NCBI GenBank assembly: GCA_964219345.1
Contig: CAXPPN010000037.1
Coordinates: 1-49,141 of the forward strand
DNA from: UBA3537 sp964219345
GTDB lineage: Bacteria; Bacteroidota; Bacteroidia; Flavobacteriales; Flavobacteriaceae
Direction: 5' to 3'
Length of the DNA: 49,141 nt
Positions 25,836 through 35,934 of this stretch are shown one piece after another. The first letter of the stretch is position 1, and each line of letters opens with the position of its first letter. Made by a program: the position numbers and the translations under genes. Under the pieces are notes generated by a model. The model made no database searches and was not told where the DNA came from. It worked only from the letters and a program-made list of their open reading frames with translations.

Positions 25836-26931
25836 CGTCTAAACGATCTATGTAACGTGCAAAAATACCCTCTAATGTTTGAATAAATTCATCGCCATTC
25901 TGACCAATTCCTGAAAAATTTTCAACATTTACAACTGTTCCATCGATGAAAACCATATTTAAATAATAATCTTCATCTTCATCTTCCTGAATTTCAATTT
26001 CTCCTAACAAAGTATTTTCGCTGAATACCTCAACATCAATAAAATTATTGAGTTGAATAACCGTAGGATCGTCTAGTGCAAATAAATATTCTGCATCAAT
26101 GTCTATTGAAATATTCATGCTGTTAGTCGTAATACTTCCAGTTATGTAATCAATATCTGTATCCTCTAAGTTTTCGTAATCTGTTGACAATAATTTTATA
26201 GTACCTTGAAATTGTGTTACACAGCCAGAACCATTACTAAGAGAGTACCCCAATGAAAAAGTGTCATCTGCTAATTCATCAACCGAAAATTCATGAGTAA
26301 ATGGATTCATATATATATTAAAATCAACATCATTTGGGATTGGGATTTCTCCAGACATATTGTAGTCTACATTTACAACATTAATAGCAAACATTGTTTG
26401 ATTATTGTGAGATACATCAAATGCAAGTGAAGTAGGAATATATATTGGATCTTCAACATCCATTAACTCTTCACTCACACCAGAAAGAGTAATAGATGTG
26501 TCATTTGTTGTTGAATTTGTAAAAAGTGGAAAAACCATTTTCATTTCTGAGTTTGAACCCGCTGTTGTCCAACTCTGAGTTTGGTTATTGTAAGTATAAA
26601 CCCCAAAGTAATTTTCAATATTAAATGGCTCTTCTGGGTATTCGGAGTCAATGAGCGGTTGATAATTTGGAATATCCTCAATGGCTTCTAACATGATTTC
26701 ATGAAAATCACCAGAATCATCTTCAATGTTGTCAAATAAATTTATCAGTAAATTAGAAAAATCACCTGTTTCTAATACCTCCAAACAACTCATAAGAGTT
26801 TCAATACCATTTTCTACGACAACTTGGTCTTCTTCAGCTGTATTTTGAGATGTCTCTGTTTGATTCTCTACAGGTTCATCTTGACATGTAATCAATAAAA
26901 TAGGGAAGAGAAACGGCAAATATTTTTTCAT
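25828..26931 (-). CDS. Acidic lipoprotein of unknown function, probably surface-exposed
   Basis: A 367-residue lipoprotein. The leader ends in LLITC with lipidated Cys16. The mature N-terminus is CQDEPVE; acidic residues at +2/+3 resemble the lipoprotein export signal that sends Bacteroidota lipoproteins to the cell surface. The protein is strongly acidic throughout (for example EIQEDEDEDYY near residue 320), with no recognised domain and a beta-rich appearance. It overlaps the next gene by 8 bp, forming a two-gene unit with its own -7 box (26963-26970). Confidence 0.75.
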   Translation of the reverse strand: MKKYLPFLFPILLITCQDEPVENQTETSQNTAEEDQVVVENGIETLMSCLEVLETGDFSNLLINLFDNIEDDSGDFHEIMLEAIEDIPNYQPLIDSEYPEEPFNIENYFGVYTYNNQTQSWTTAGSNSEMKMVFPLFTNSTTNDTSITLSGVSEELMDVEDPIYIPTSLAFDVSHNNQTMFAINVVNVDYNMSGEIPIPNDVDFNIYMNPFTHEFSVDELADDTFSLGYSLSNGSGCVTQFQGTIKLLSTDYENLEDTDIDYITGSITTNSMNISIDIDAEYLFALDDPTVIQLNNFIDVEVFSENTLLGEIEIQEDEDEDYYLNMVFIDGTVVNVENFSGIGQNGDEFIQTLEGIFARYIDRLDDE

Positions 26932-26962
26932 TTTTGTTTAGTTAATTGGTAAAATTATTAAA

Positions 26963-26970
26963 CAAAAATA
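26963..26970 (-). promoter_or_regulatory. -7 box of the acidic lipoprotein operon
   Basis: Minus-strand TATTTTTG, perfect TAnnTTTG, 31 bp before the lipoprotein ATG. Confidence 0.5.
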
Positions 26971-26988
26971 GCTATTTTTATTCAAAAA

Positions 26989-28278
26989 TTATGATTTAAG
27001 CACATCTAATATACACTCCAAAGCCATACCTCTAGACCCCTTCACAAGAATCAAAGTGTTTTTTATTGATGTATGTTTAATATGCTTTTTTACAGCCGCT
27101 ACATTTTTAAAAAAAATTGCAAAAGGAAATTCTTTTTGATGATTAAAAAAATGTGAACCCACAAAATAAGCTTTTGTAAAATCAAAGTCTTTTACCATTG
27201 AAATTATAGCTTGATGTTCATAAAAGCTTTGAGGTCCTAACTCAAACATGTCTCCTAAAATCACTACTTTTTCTTCACCATTCATGGCTTTAAAATTCTG
27301 TAGCGCCGCTTCAACACTCGTTGGATTGGCATTATATGCATCCATTATGATGGTGTTAGAGTTTTGTTTAATGACTTGTGATCTATTATTTTTTGGAACA
27401 TAAGATTCAATCCCTTTTTTTATCACATCTAGTTCTAGTTTGAAATATAAACCTATAGAAATTGCTGCTGCAATATTTGTAAAATTATATTGCCCAAGCA
27501 ATTGAGTTTGTATATAAACATCATCTACTTTGACATTTACAAAAGATCTATCATTTTCAAGTTTGATGGTAAAATCAGAGGTGTTTTCAGATGAAAAAGT
27601 TTTTATGTTTTGATAATCGCCTATTTGTTTAACTTGTTTTTTGTCATAAATATTTACAAAAATAGCGCCTTTATTACGCTTCAAATAATCGTATAATTCG
27701 CTTTTTGCTTTTACCACTCCTTCTTCACTTCCAAAACCTTCCAAATGTGCTTTCCCAAAATTGGTTATGTAGCCATAGTTTGGGCTAGAAATTTCGCAAA
27801 GTTGTGCAATTTCACCAGCGTGATTTGCTCCCATTTCAACAATTCCAATTTCTGTAGTTTTATCCATTTGAAGTAAAGTCAAAGGAACACCTATATGATT
27901 GTTATAATTGCCTTGAGTAGCATGTGTATTATACTGCTGAATTAGTACTGCGTTTATAAGTTCTTTGGTTGTTGTTTTCCCATTACTTCCAGTGAGTGCA
28001 ACAACAGGAATATCTAAGTACTTTCTATGAAAATTGGCTAATTCTTGAAGTGTTTGAAGAACATTATCAACCAAAATAAAACGTTCATTCATTGGGGTTT
28101 GAACTTCGTCAATTATACAATAATTTGCGCCAGAGTCTAAGGCTTGTTGAGCAAAATTATTTGCATTGAAATTCTCACCTTTAAGTGCAAAAAAAAGAGT
28201 GCTTGGTGTTAGTGAACGCGTATCTGTAGTAACACCTTTTGATTTTAAAAATAATTGATGCAGGTCTCTAATTTTCAT
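26989..28278 (-). CDS. murF: UDP-MurNAc-tripeptide--D-Ala-D-Ala ligase
   Basis: Last cytoplasmic step of the peptidoglycan stem peptide: adds D-Ala-D-Ala to UDP-MurNAc-tripeptide. The 429-residue protein has the Mur ligase ATP loop TGSNGKTTT (96-104), the Mg-binding region VEMGANHAGEI, the central-domain ITNFGKAHLEGFGS and the C-terminal DAYNANPTS and KGSRGMALE, which are MurF signatures. It lies downstream of gldJ with a terminator-like hairpin between, as is usual in flavobacteria. Confidence 0.95.
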   Translation of the reverse strand: MKIRDLHQLFLKSKGVTTDTRSLTPSTLFFALKGENFNANNFAQQALDSGANYCIIDEVQTPMNERFILVDNVLQTLQELANFHRKYLDIPVVALTGSNGKTTTKELINAVLIQQYNTHATQGNYNNHIGVPLTLLQMDKTTEIGIVEMGANHAGEIAQLCEISSPNYGYITNFGKAHLEGFGSEEGVVKAKSELYDYLKRNKGAIFVNIYDKKQVKQIGDYQNIKTFSSENTSDFTIKLENDRSFVNVKVDDVYIQTQLLGQYNFTNIAAAISIGLYFKLELDVIKKGIESYVPKNNRSQVIKQNSNTIIMDAYNANPTSVEAALQNFKAMNGEEKVVILGDMFELGPQSFYEHQAIISMVKDFDFTKAYFVGSHFFNHQKEFPFAIFFKNVAAVKKHIKHTSIKNTLILVKGSRGMALECILDVLKS

Positions 28279-28291
28279 AACTTAAAAGTAC

Positions 28292-28329
28292 AAAAAAAAG
28301 TCCCAACAGAATTGTTTAGGACTTTTTTT
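28292..28329 (-). terminator. gldJ terminator
   Basis: Long stem of AAAAAAGTCC paired with GGACTTTTTT, containing an inner AACA/TGTT stem, directly after the gldJ stop. The symmetrical A and T tracts could terminate either strand; the minus-strand direction fits gldJ. It may leave some read-through into murF, since no murF promoter is visible. Confidence 0.75.
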
Positions 28330-28347
28330 GAATCATAAGATTTTATA

Positions 28348-30018
28348 TTAATTCTTTTTCTTTTTCTTCTTAGATTTAGAACCTACTCTAGACATGGCGC
28401 ATCTGAACCCAATAAAGTCTGTAGCCATATCTTCTGGATAAAAACGTCTTTGAGCTGGATCTAACCAGTACTCTCTATCTTTCCATGAGCCTCCTTTGTA
28501 TACACGTACTTTGTCGTTAATAAGAGAGGTTCTAGAGTTTGATTTGTCATATTCTCTATTCAAACTTCCATCTTCGTTAGATTCTACTAAATGTTTTGGA
28601 GAGTCGTACATTTTTCGAGTAGTATCGTCTGAAGACAACTCTTCTCCCTCTTCAAAATCGTCAAAGTACCTTGAAGATTGCTTATCACCATCTCTAAAAT
28701 TTCTATTATCGCTAGTATCAAAATTTGTTCTCAAATAGGTTTCATTTTCATCAACTGGTACTTGAGATAGCTGTCCTGGTAATGTTTTTGCAATAATTTT
28801 TCCATTTGATAATGTGTCAAACTCAATATCATCAATTCCAACAACTTTTACACTTCCATCCTCTGCAATTGCATTTTTGGTATATACATTACCTCTATAA
28901 TAAGCAAAATCGCTAAACTCATCATCAACAATTGGTCGGTAGACATCGGCGACCCATTCGGCAACATTTCCTGCCATATCATAGATACCAAAATCATTTG
29001 GATCATACGACATCACTTCATTGGTAATATCGGCACCATCGTCAGACCAGCCAGCAATTCCGCCATAATCTCCTTTACCTTGCTTGAAGTTGGCCAACTG
29101 ATCTCCTTTAATTCTTCGTTCACCTGTTCTTGTATATTGGCCATCCCATGGGTATTTCTTTCGCCCACGGTATATATTGTATTCTCTAAGTTCTGTAAGA
29201 CCAAGCGCAGCATATTCCCATTCTGCTTCTGTTGGAAGTCTATATTTGATTGGAATAGCTCCCGTTTCACGAGTCGCATAACTTACTACAGAATCGTTAC
29301 TTCTTTTACCTTTGCCACCAAGATGAACTCCCAAACTGTCTTTGTAAGTCTCTTTTGGAGCATTTACATAGGTGTCTACATTGAAATTACTTGTGGCTGT
29401 AACTAAATCTCCAGGGATATGAGAGCCTTTTTCAAGATAACCTTCTTTTTGTAGTCCCATTTCTGCAACGCGATCTGAACGCCATTTGGCATATTCGTTA
29501 GCCTGTAACCAACTTACTCCAACAACTGGAAAATTGCCATAGGCAGGGTGACGTAGGTAGTTTTCTATTAAAATTTCACTGTACCCAAGACGATTTCTCC
29601 ATACTAATGTATCTGGTAAAGCTCCGTTATAAATTGCTGTAAATTTAGGGTCAGTTGGTGGATAAACACGCTTAATCCAATCCAAATATTCTAAATACAT
29701 TACGTTGGTAACTTCAGTTTCATCCATATAGAAAGACTGAACATGCTGCTGATTTGGACTATTGTTCCAATCGTGCATCACATCATCCTGAACTTTTCCC
29801 ATTGTAAAAGTCCCTCCTTCTACAAATACCAATCCAGGTGCAGTTTCTTGCTCCTTAAATTTTGTGTTGTATTGAAAGCCTCCTTCTTTGTCGTTGATTT
29901 TCCAACCAGTACCTCGAGAAGTGTTTCCGTATTTTGAGGATTTATTACATGATGTTACAGCAACTGAAACAGCAACAATAAAAAACAATCTTGATATTTT
30001 AATATTTTTCATATTCAA
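28348..30018 (-). CDS. gldJ: Gliding motility lipoprotein GldJ
   Basis: A component of the flavobacterial gliding and type IX secretion machinery, in the periplasm or attached to the outer membrane. The 556-residue lipoprotein has Cys24 in the lipobox VTSC, followed by NKSSKY. The body is a formylglycine-generating-enzyme (FGE-sulfatase) fold: FVEGGTFTMG (about 64-73), DETEVTNVMYLEY, PVVGVSWLQANEYAKWRS, RLPTEAEWEYAA, GNVAEWVADVY and RVYKGGSWKDREYW. It is used here structurally rather than as an enzyme. The tail is a lysine run (SKSKKKKKKN). It is divergent from porU across 216 bp, the conserved flavobacterial arrangement. Confidence 0.95.
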   Translation of the reverse strand: MNMKNIKISRLFFIVAVSVAVTSCNKSSKYGNTSRGTGWKINDKEGGFQYNTKFKEQETAPGLVFVEGGTFTMGKVQDDVMHDWNNSPNQQHVQSFYMDETEVTNVMYLEYLDWIKRVYPPTDPKFTAIYNGALPDTLVWRNRLGYSEILIENYLRHPAYGNFPVVGVSWLQANEYAKWRSDRVAEMGLQKEGYLEKGSHIPGDLVTATSNFNVDTYVNAPKETYKDSLGVHLGGKGKRSNDSVVSYATRETGAIPIKYRLPTEAEWEYAALGLTELREYNIYRGRKKYPWDGQYTRTGERRIKGDQLANFKQGKGDYGGIAGWSDDGADITNEVMSYDPNDFGIYDMAGNVAEWVADVYRPIVDDEFSDFAYYRGNVYTKNAIAEDGSVKVVGIDDIEFDTLSNGKIIAKTLPGQLSQVPVDENETYLRTNFDTSDNRNFRDGDKQSSRYFDDFEEGEELSSDDTTRKMYDSPKHLVESNEDGSLNREYDKSNSRTSLINDKVRVYKGGSWKDREYWLDPAQRRFYPEDMATDFIGFRCAMSRVGSKSKKKKKKN

Positions 30019-30173
30019 ATTAAATTAAAATAAGGGGTCCTTAAATTTTGGATTTGCAATATAATAATTATGTGTTGGTTTGCAATGATTTTTTTTAGTC
30101 GTTTTTAAGTATTTTTTTTGATTTGGCACCCTAGGTTTTATTAGATAACGTCATTTTTAATCGTTTATTATTG

Positions 30174-30181
30174 TAATTTTG
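30174..30181 (+). promoter_or_regulatory. porU -7 promoter box
   Basis: TAATTTTG, perfect TAnnTTTG, 53 bp before the porU ATG. It lies in the 216-bp gldJ-porU gap. I found no good -7 box for gldJ in that gap and no other feature. Confidence 0.5.
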
Positions 30182-30234
30182 AAAAATGAGGTTAGAAATA
30201 TATACGATTTAATAACTTCATTCGTTTGGTGTAT

Positions 30235-33200
30235 ATGAAAAATATTTCGTGGGGGTTAATGATGTTTTTTTGGGTTTTGCTCTGCAATGCTCAAAATCAA
30301 CAATTTGAAATCAATTGGGAAGGCTCAAAAGTATTTTCATCAGGAATTTCAAACATTGAACTGCCTTATTTTGATGCTAAGCATTATAACTATTCAGAAG
30401 AAAATGGTATTACATTTACAGCACAATGGAATACTGGATTTGAAATTAACCCCAAAAATATCACCATATTATCCATAGAAAGTGAGACCATTCCTCTTTC
30501 TGATTTAAAAAACTTGAAACTATCTTCTATTCCACAGTCATTTCAGTATAAAGTTTATAATACTAAATCTCGTGGAAAAGCATCAAATACCATAGTGGCA
30601 AATGCTTTATTTAAAGAAAATGGCGTTGTAAGAAAAGTGAAACGTTTTACAATTTCATACAAAAAAAACACATTTCAAAGAGTTATGAGCGCTAACGCTC
30701 AACTTCAAAGTTCGGTGCTTAAATCTGGTCAATGGTACCGCTTTCGAGTAGATACAACAGGGGTTTTTAAATTGACTAAAAACTTTTTTAGAGATTTGGG
30801 CATAAATACGGGTACAGTTAACCCAAAAAATATTAAAATTTTTGGTCAAGGTGGCAAATCTCTTCCTTTGGCAAACAACCAAACAATAGCTTTTGACTTA
30901 ATTGAAAATGCCGTCAGATTTGTTGGGGAAGAAGATAGTGTTTTTAATGATGAAGATTACTTGCTGTTTTATGCAATTGGCCCAAAATATTACAATGAAG
31001 AAAATAATTCTCATATCAATCCATACAGTGATGCTGCTTATTATTACGTACAAATAAGTTCTGGGAATGGTCTACGGGTAAATCCTGCAAATTCACCAAC
31101 AGGAAATGCTGATGTAACATTTTCAACCTTTCATGATTATAAGTTTATTGAAAGCGATGAATATAATATTGGACAAATGGGTAGACGGTGGTTTGGTCAT
31201 CGCTTTTATTTTGAAAATGCAAGAACCTTTTCTTTCGAATTTCCAAATCTTGTAACTCAAAACCCATTAAAACTCAAAGTTTATGCAGCAGCAACAGCTG
31301 AATCTAACACTTCTATGGAGGTTAAAGCAAATGGAAATGTTATAGATAATCTTTCATTCAACGCAATTGACTATGGCATTCTTGGAACACAAGATATTTT
31401 TAATGGAAGCATCAATAGCAATTCTGATTTGGTAACCATAGATTTGAATTACAACAATAGTGGAAATCCATCGGCAAAAGCCTATTTAGACTATATTTCT
31501 ATCGAAGCAGAACGAGAGCTTACGTCAATAGGACAACAATTTCAGTTCAAACATAATGCAATGCCAACCTTAAGTGGTATTGGTGAATTTTCTATTTCAA
31601 ACGCCTCTAATATTTCAGAAGTTTGGGATGTTACAGACCCCTACAATCCTGTGTCTTACAGTAATGAAAACAATACCACAGAATTTAGTTTTAAAACTGT
31701 TTTAGGTTCAGAAAAAAAATTCCAAACGGTAGATTTAACAGACACCTTTACCCCAACTCAAGTTTCAAATAGAATTGTACAAAATCAAGACCTTAAAGGA
31801 ACAGTTTTTTTGAATCAACAAGGACAATTTGAAGATATTGACTACCTTATTATAACACCCCATTTTTTACAAAATCAAGCCGAACAACTTGCGAGAATCA
31901 ACAGAACTCAAAACAATCTCAATGTAAAAGTTGTGACTTTAGAATCCATTTATTTGGAATTTAGTTCTGGTATGCAAGATATTGCTGGAATTAGAAATTT
32001 TGTAAAATATGTCTATGATAACGCAAGTGACACAAACAAGCGTTTAAAATATCTTTGCATGTTTGGTGACGCATCTTTTGATTATAAGAATAGGATTTCC
32101 AACAACACCAACATAGCCCCATCATGGTTTTCCATTAACAGTTTTAGCCTAACAAACTCATTCGTTTCCGATGATTTTTTTGGAATGATGGATAATAATG
32201 AAGGAGCAATGTCAAATGCTGATAAATTGGATATTGCTGTTGGTAGAATTTTGACAGATACCCCTCAGGGTGCTGAAGAAATGGTACGTAAAATTGAATT
32301 ATACTATAAAGAGGATGCATATGGTAGTTGGCGTAACAATTTCCTTCTGATTTCAGATGATGTTGACAAACTATCGGATAAATCAATTCAGGAAACAACA
32401 GATTTCATTGCCGAGGACGTCAAACAATCAAAACCTTTTATAAATGTGAAAAAAATTCATGCCGATGCGTTCCAACAAGAAAGTTCGTCGGCTGGTGCAC
32501 GTTATCCACAAGTTAATGATGCTATTTTTGATGCATTGGAAGTTGGTGCAGTTGCAGTCACTTATTTTGGACATGGTGGCGAAGATGGTCTTTCACAAGA
32601 ACGGATTTTCGATAAAATTAATGCCCAAGAACTCAACAACCTAAATAAACTCAACTGTTTTGTTACAGTTACCTGTGAATTCACAAAATTTGACAACCCA
32701 CTACGTCCAACTGTTGGAGAGTATCTTTATTGGAATAAAAATGGAGGAGCTATAAGTTTGATCACCACAACGAGACAAATATTTATTAGTGTAGGGATTC
32801 AATTTAGTACCACGCTTAGCCAATACCTATTTGACTATAATAACACCCAAAACATAAGTATGGCAGAAGCCTTACGATTAACTAAAATTGACCCCAGTGT
32901 AACCAATAGTTTTCAGCGTAGATTGGTCTTTTATATAGGTGATCCAGCCTTGAAATTACCGCTTGCCAAACCAGACATTATTGTGACTAAAATAAATGAT
33001 GAAAACATAACGACATCAAATTTAGAACTTCAAGCACTCAGTGCAGCAAAAATTGAGGGCTATGTTGCAAATGAACAAGGATCAATTTTAAATAATTATT
33101 CAGGAACATTGACCGCAACAATTTTTGATAAAAATATTCAACGAAGCACATTAGGAAATGATGGAACTACAGAAAATGGACAGCTCATCGTTATGGACTA

Positions 33201-34077
33201 TGAAGCAATGGGTGAAGTCATTTTTAGAGGGCAAGCATCTGTAGAAAATGGCATTTTTGAAATTAATTTTATTGTTCCAAGAGATATTACTATCCCTGTA
33301 GGAAATGGAAAAATAAGTTTGTATTCCAAAACTGAAAACCAACTCAGCGACCAACGCGGATATAATTTTGACATCAAAATAGGTGGGGTTAATTTAAATG
33401 CTCCTGAAGATAATATTGGCCCCACTATCGAACTTTTTATGAGTGACGAAAGTTTTGTTTCTGGTGGAATAACCAATGAAAATCCAACACTTTTGGCGAA
33501 ACTATACGACGAAAATGGCATTAACACAGCAAGTGGAATTGGACACGATATTGTAGCCATTCTAGATGGTGATGAAACAAATCCGTATATTTTAAACGAC
33601 TACTATATTGCTGATGTTGACAGCTACCAAAGTGGAAGTCTAAATTATCCTTTTAGAAATTTAAGTCCAGGATTGCATACCCTATCTCTAAAAGCTTGGG
33701 ACGTGTATAATAATGCATCTACAAAAGAAATTCAATTTGTTGTTTTCGACCAAAATCAAAGTTTGGAGCTTACAAATGTGTTGAACTATCCAAATCCATT
33801 TATAAATTACACAGAATTTTGGTTCAATCACAATAGTTCGGGGCTTTTAAACGTTGCTATACAGATATTCACTGTTTCTGGAAAATTAATAAAGACCATA
33901 AACACACAAACAAATACAGGAAATGGTGTTAGTTCTATTTCAAGAGACATTACTTGGGATGGCACTGACGATTATGGAAATAAAATTGGAAAAGGTGTTT
34001 ATATTTATAAATTAAAAGTAAAATCAACAACAACAGGATTGGAGTCCGAAAAAATCGAAAAACTTGTAATCCTTTAA
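30235..34077 (+). CDS. porU: Type IX secretion system C-terminal signal peptidase PorU
   Basis: Outer-membrane-associated sortase-like protease that removes the C-terminal signal of type IX cargo and attaches A-LPS. The 1280-residue protein has a signal peptide (about 1-20, ending LCNAQ). The C25 gingipain-like domain has the catalytic His780 in YFGHGGEDG and Cys814 in VTCEFTKFDNP; the His-Cys spacing resembles that of P. gingivalis PorU. The C-terminus (LNYPNPF, GKGVYIYKLKV) is a T9SS type A-like domain. I start at the ATG at 30235; an in-frame TTG 9 bp earlier adds only three residues. It is followed by porV after 37 bp. Confidence 0.96.
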   Translation: MKNISWGLMMFFWVLLCNAQNQQFEINWEGSKVFSSGISNIELPYFDAKHYNYSEENGITFTAQWNTGFEINPKNITILSIESETIPLSDLKNLKLSSIPQSFQYKVYNTKSRGKASNTIVANALFKENGVVRKVKRFTISYKKNTFQRVMSANAQLQSSVLKSGQWYRFRVDTTGVFKLTKNFFRDLGINTGTVNPKNIKIFGQGGKSLPLANNQTIAFDLIENAVRFVGEEDSVFNDEDYLLFYAIGPKYYNEENNSHINPYSDAAYYYVQISSGNGLRVNPANSPTGNADVTFSTFHDYKFIESDEYNIGQMGRRWFGHRFYFENARTFSFEFPNLVTQNPLKLKVYAAATAESNTSMEVKANGNVIDNLSFNAIDYGILGTQDIFNGSINSNSDLVTIDLNYNNSGNPSAKAYLDYISIEAERELTSIGQQFQFKHNAMPTLSGIGEFSISNASNISEVWDVTDPYNPVSYSNENNTTEFSFKTVLGSEKKFQTVDLTDTFTPTQVSNRIVQNQDLKGTVFLNQQGQFEDIDYLIITPHFLQNQAEQLARINRTQNNLNVKVVTLESIYLEFSSGMQDIAGIRNFVKYVYDNASDTNKRLKYLCMFGDASFDYKNRISNNTNIAPSWFSINSFSLTNSFVSDDFFGMMDNNEGAMSNADKLDIAVGRILTDTPQGAEEMVRKIELYYKEDAYGSWRNNFLLISDDVDKLSDKSIQETTDFIAEDVKQSKPFINVKKIHADAFQQESSSAGARYPQVNDAIFDALEVGAVAVTYFGHGGEDGLSQERIFDKINAQELNNLNKLNCFVTVTCEFTKFDNPLRPTVGEYLYWNKNGGAISLITTTRQIFISVGIQFSTTLSQYLFDYNNTQNISMAEALRLTKIDPSVTNSFQRRLVFYIGDPALKLPLAKPDIIVTKINDENITTSNLELQALSAAKIEGYVANEQGSILNNYSGTLTATIFDKNIQRSTLGNDGTTENGQLIVMDYEAMGEVIFRGQASVENGIFEINFIVPRDITIPVGNGKISLYSKTENQLSDQRGYNFDIKIGGVNLNAPEDNIGPTIELFMSDESFVSGGITNENPTLLAKLYDENGINTASGIGHDIVAILDGDETNPYILNDYYIADVDSYQSGSLNYPFRNLSPGLHTLSLKAWDVYNNASTKEIQFVVFDQNQSLELTNVLNYPNPFINYTEFWFNHNSSGLLNVAIQIFTVSGKLIKTINTQTNTGNGVSSISRDITWDGTDDYGNKIGKGVYIYKLKVKSTTTGLESEKIEKLVIL

Positions 34078-34114
34078 TAAAAACTTATATTTGTTTTAAA
34101 TCCAAAAATTAAAC

Positions 34115-35401
34115 ATGTTAGAATTTTTAAAACCAACCAAAAAAATTATGCGAAGTTTTATCGTAATAATTACTTTAATTATATCAAATACTTTTTTTGG
34201 TCAAACTACAGTAATTCCAAATCAAGACTCAAGAGTTATTACAACTGGTGTTCCATTTTTATTGATTGCTTCCGATGCACGTGCAGCAGCGCTTGGCGAT
34301 ATGGGTGTTGCTACATCTGTTGATGCCTATTCTCAACAATGGAATCCATCAAAATATGCATTTTCTGAGGCGAAATCTGGTATAGCTGTTAGTTATACAC
34401 CATACCTTAGTAAATTAGTAAATGATATTTTTTTAGGAAATGTCACCTATTTTAATAGAATAAATGAACGAAGTGCTTTTGCTGCAAGTTTAAAATACTT
34501 TTCACTAGGTGAAATTGAATTGCGCGCAGACGAGTTTTCAGAAGCACTTATTGAAAAACCCAACGAACTTACACTTGACGCATCATATGCTCTACGTCTA
34601 TCGGATCAATTTTCTATGGCTGTAGCCCTTCGTTATTTACGCTCAGATTTAAAAATTCAAGCATTAGATCCCATTGCCAAAGCTGCTAGCTCTTTTGGAG
34701 TCGATATCGCTGGATATTATCAAAGTGAAGAAGTTGCATACGACGAATTTAATGGTCGCTGGCGTGCCGGTTTTGCCATTCAAAACCTAGGTCCAAAACT
34801 AAAATATGACGATGCTGGACGCGAAAACTTTTTACCAACAAACTTAAGACTCGGTGGGGGATTTGATTTTATTTTTGACTCCTATAACAAAGTCAGTGTA
34901 ACCGCCGAAGTAACTAAATTATTAGTCCCCACTCCACCTGTTTATGGTACAGAATACAACTATACCGATAATAATGGAAATGGCGTATATGATCCAGAAA
35001 ATGGAACAACACCAGCTGATACAGACACTCGTGGATCTGTGGTCAATAGTAATGTCATCATTGAAGGTCAAGACCCTAATGTAAGTTTTGTTAAAGGAGT
35101 TTTTCAATCTTTCGGGGATGCTCCAGGTGGTTTTAGCGAAGAATTAGATGAATTTACTTGGGCTTTAAGTGCAGAATATTTATATCAAGACTCATTTGCT
35201 CTAAGGGCTGGATTTTTTAATGAAAATGAATTAAAAGGTGCACGAAAGTTTTTCTCATTAGGCGCTGGATTCAAATACTCAACTATTGATATTGATTTAT
35301 CCTATTTATTCTCGGCGGCCAAAGTACAAAGCCCACTTGAAAACACTTTACGTTTTTCATTGTCCTTCAATTTTGGGGATGGCGAATATGTAGAATATTA
35401 A
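34115..35401 (+). CDS. porV: Type IX secretion outer-membrane protein PorV
   Basis: A FadL-like outer-membrane barrel that shuttles type IX cargo from the translocon to PorU. The 428-residue protein has the PorV hallmarks ITTGVPFLLIASDARAAALG and GVATSVDAYSQQWNPS near the mature N-terminus, and ends in LRFSLSFNFG. The signal peptide starts at Met12 (ATG at 34148); the ATG at 34115 adds 11 residues, so either start is possible. Located directly downstream of porU, its functional partner. Confidence 0.95.
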   Translation: MLEFLKPTKKIMRSFIVIITLIISNTFFGQTTVIPNQDSRVITTGVPFLLIASDARAAALGDMGVATSVDAYSQQWNPSKYAFSEAKSGIAVSYTPYLSKLVNDIFLGNVTYFNRINERSAFAASLKYFSLGEIELRADEFSEALIEKPNELTLDASYALRLSDQFSMAVALRYLRSDLKIQALDPIAKAASSFGVDIAGYYQSEEVAYDEFNGRWRAGFAIQNLGPKLKYDDAGRENFLPTNLRLGGGFDFIFDSYNKVSVTAEVTKLLVPTPPVYGTEYNYTDNNGNGVYDPENGTTPADTDTRGSVVNSNVIIEGQDPNVSFVKGVFQSFGDAPGGFSEELDEFTWALSAEYLYQDSFALRAGFFNENELKGARKFFSLGAGFKYSTIDIDLSYLFSAAKVQSPLENTLRFSLSFNFGDGEYVEY

Positions 35402-35451
35402 AATTAGCAGAGTAAATAGCTGATTTTTTTAACCAATTTATCGATTCAAAA

Positions 35452-35934
35452 ATGAAGAAACTTAAGATTGAATGCAACATCAATGTTTTTGAATCTCTTG
35501 ATGAATTACCTAGAAATATTCAAAAATTGATGCATAATGCTCAAGAGGCAAGGTTAAAGGCCCATGCGCCTTATTCAAATTTTTTAGTTGGAACGGCTTT
35601 AGAACTCAGTAATGGTGAAATTATTTCTGGAAGCAACCAAGAAAATGCTGCATACCCCTCTGGTCTTTGTGCCGAAAGAACTGCTATTTTTTATGCCCAT
35701 TCTAAATTCCCAAAAGAGAAAATTTTAAGAATGGCCATTACAGCTGGATCTAAAAACAAAAAAGAAACCACACCCATACCACCTTGTGGAGGTTGCCGCC
35801 AAGCATTAGTTGAATATGAACAACTACAAGACAATTCTATTGAACTTTATTTTATGGGAACAGACGGACGAATTGCTCACTCTAGCTCTGTAGAAAATAT
35901 CCTTCCATGGATTTTTGATAAATCTGTACTATAA
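35452..35934 (+). CDS. cdd: Cytidine deaminase
   Basis: Deaminates cytidine and deoxycytidine to uridine in pyrimidine salvage. The 160-residue protein has the zinc site Cys73-Ala-Glu75 (catalytic Glu75) and Cys112/Cys115 in PCGGCRQ, the Cys-ligated small tetrameric type. It lies 50 bp after porV and is commonly found between porV and pdhA in flavobacteria. Confidence 0.95.
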   Translation: MKKLKIECNINVFESLDELPRNIQKLMHNAQEARLKAHAPYSNFLVGTALELSNGEIISGSNQENAAYPSGLCAERTAIFYAHSKFPKEKILRMAITAGSKNKKETTPIPPCGGCRQALVEYEQLQDNSIELYFMGTDGRIAHSSSVENILPWIFDKSVL

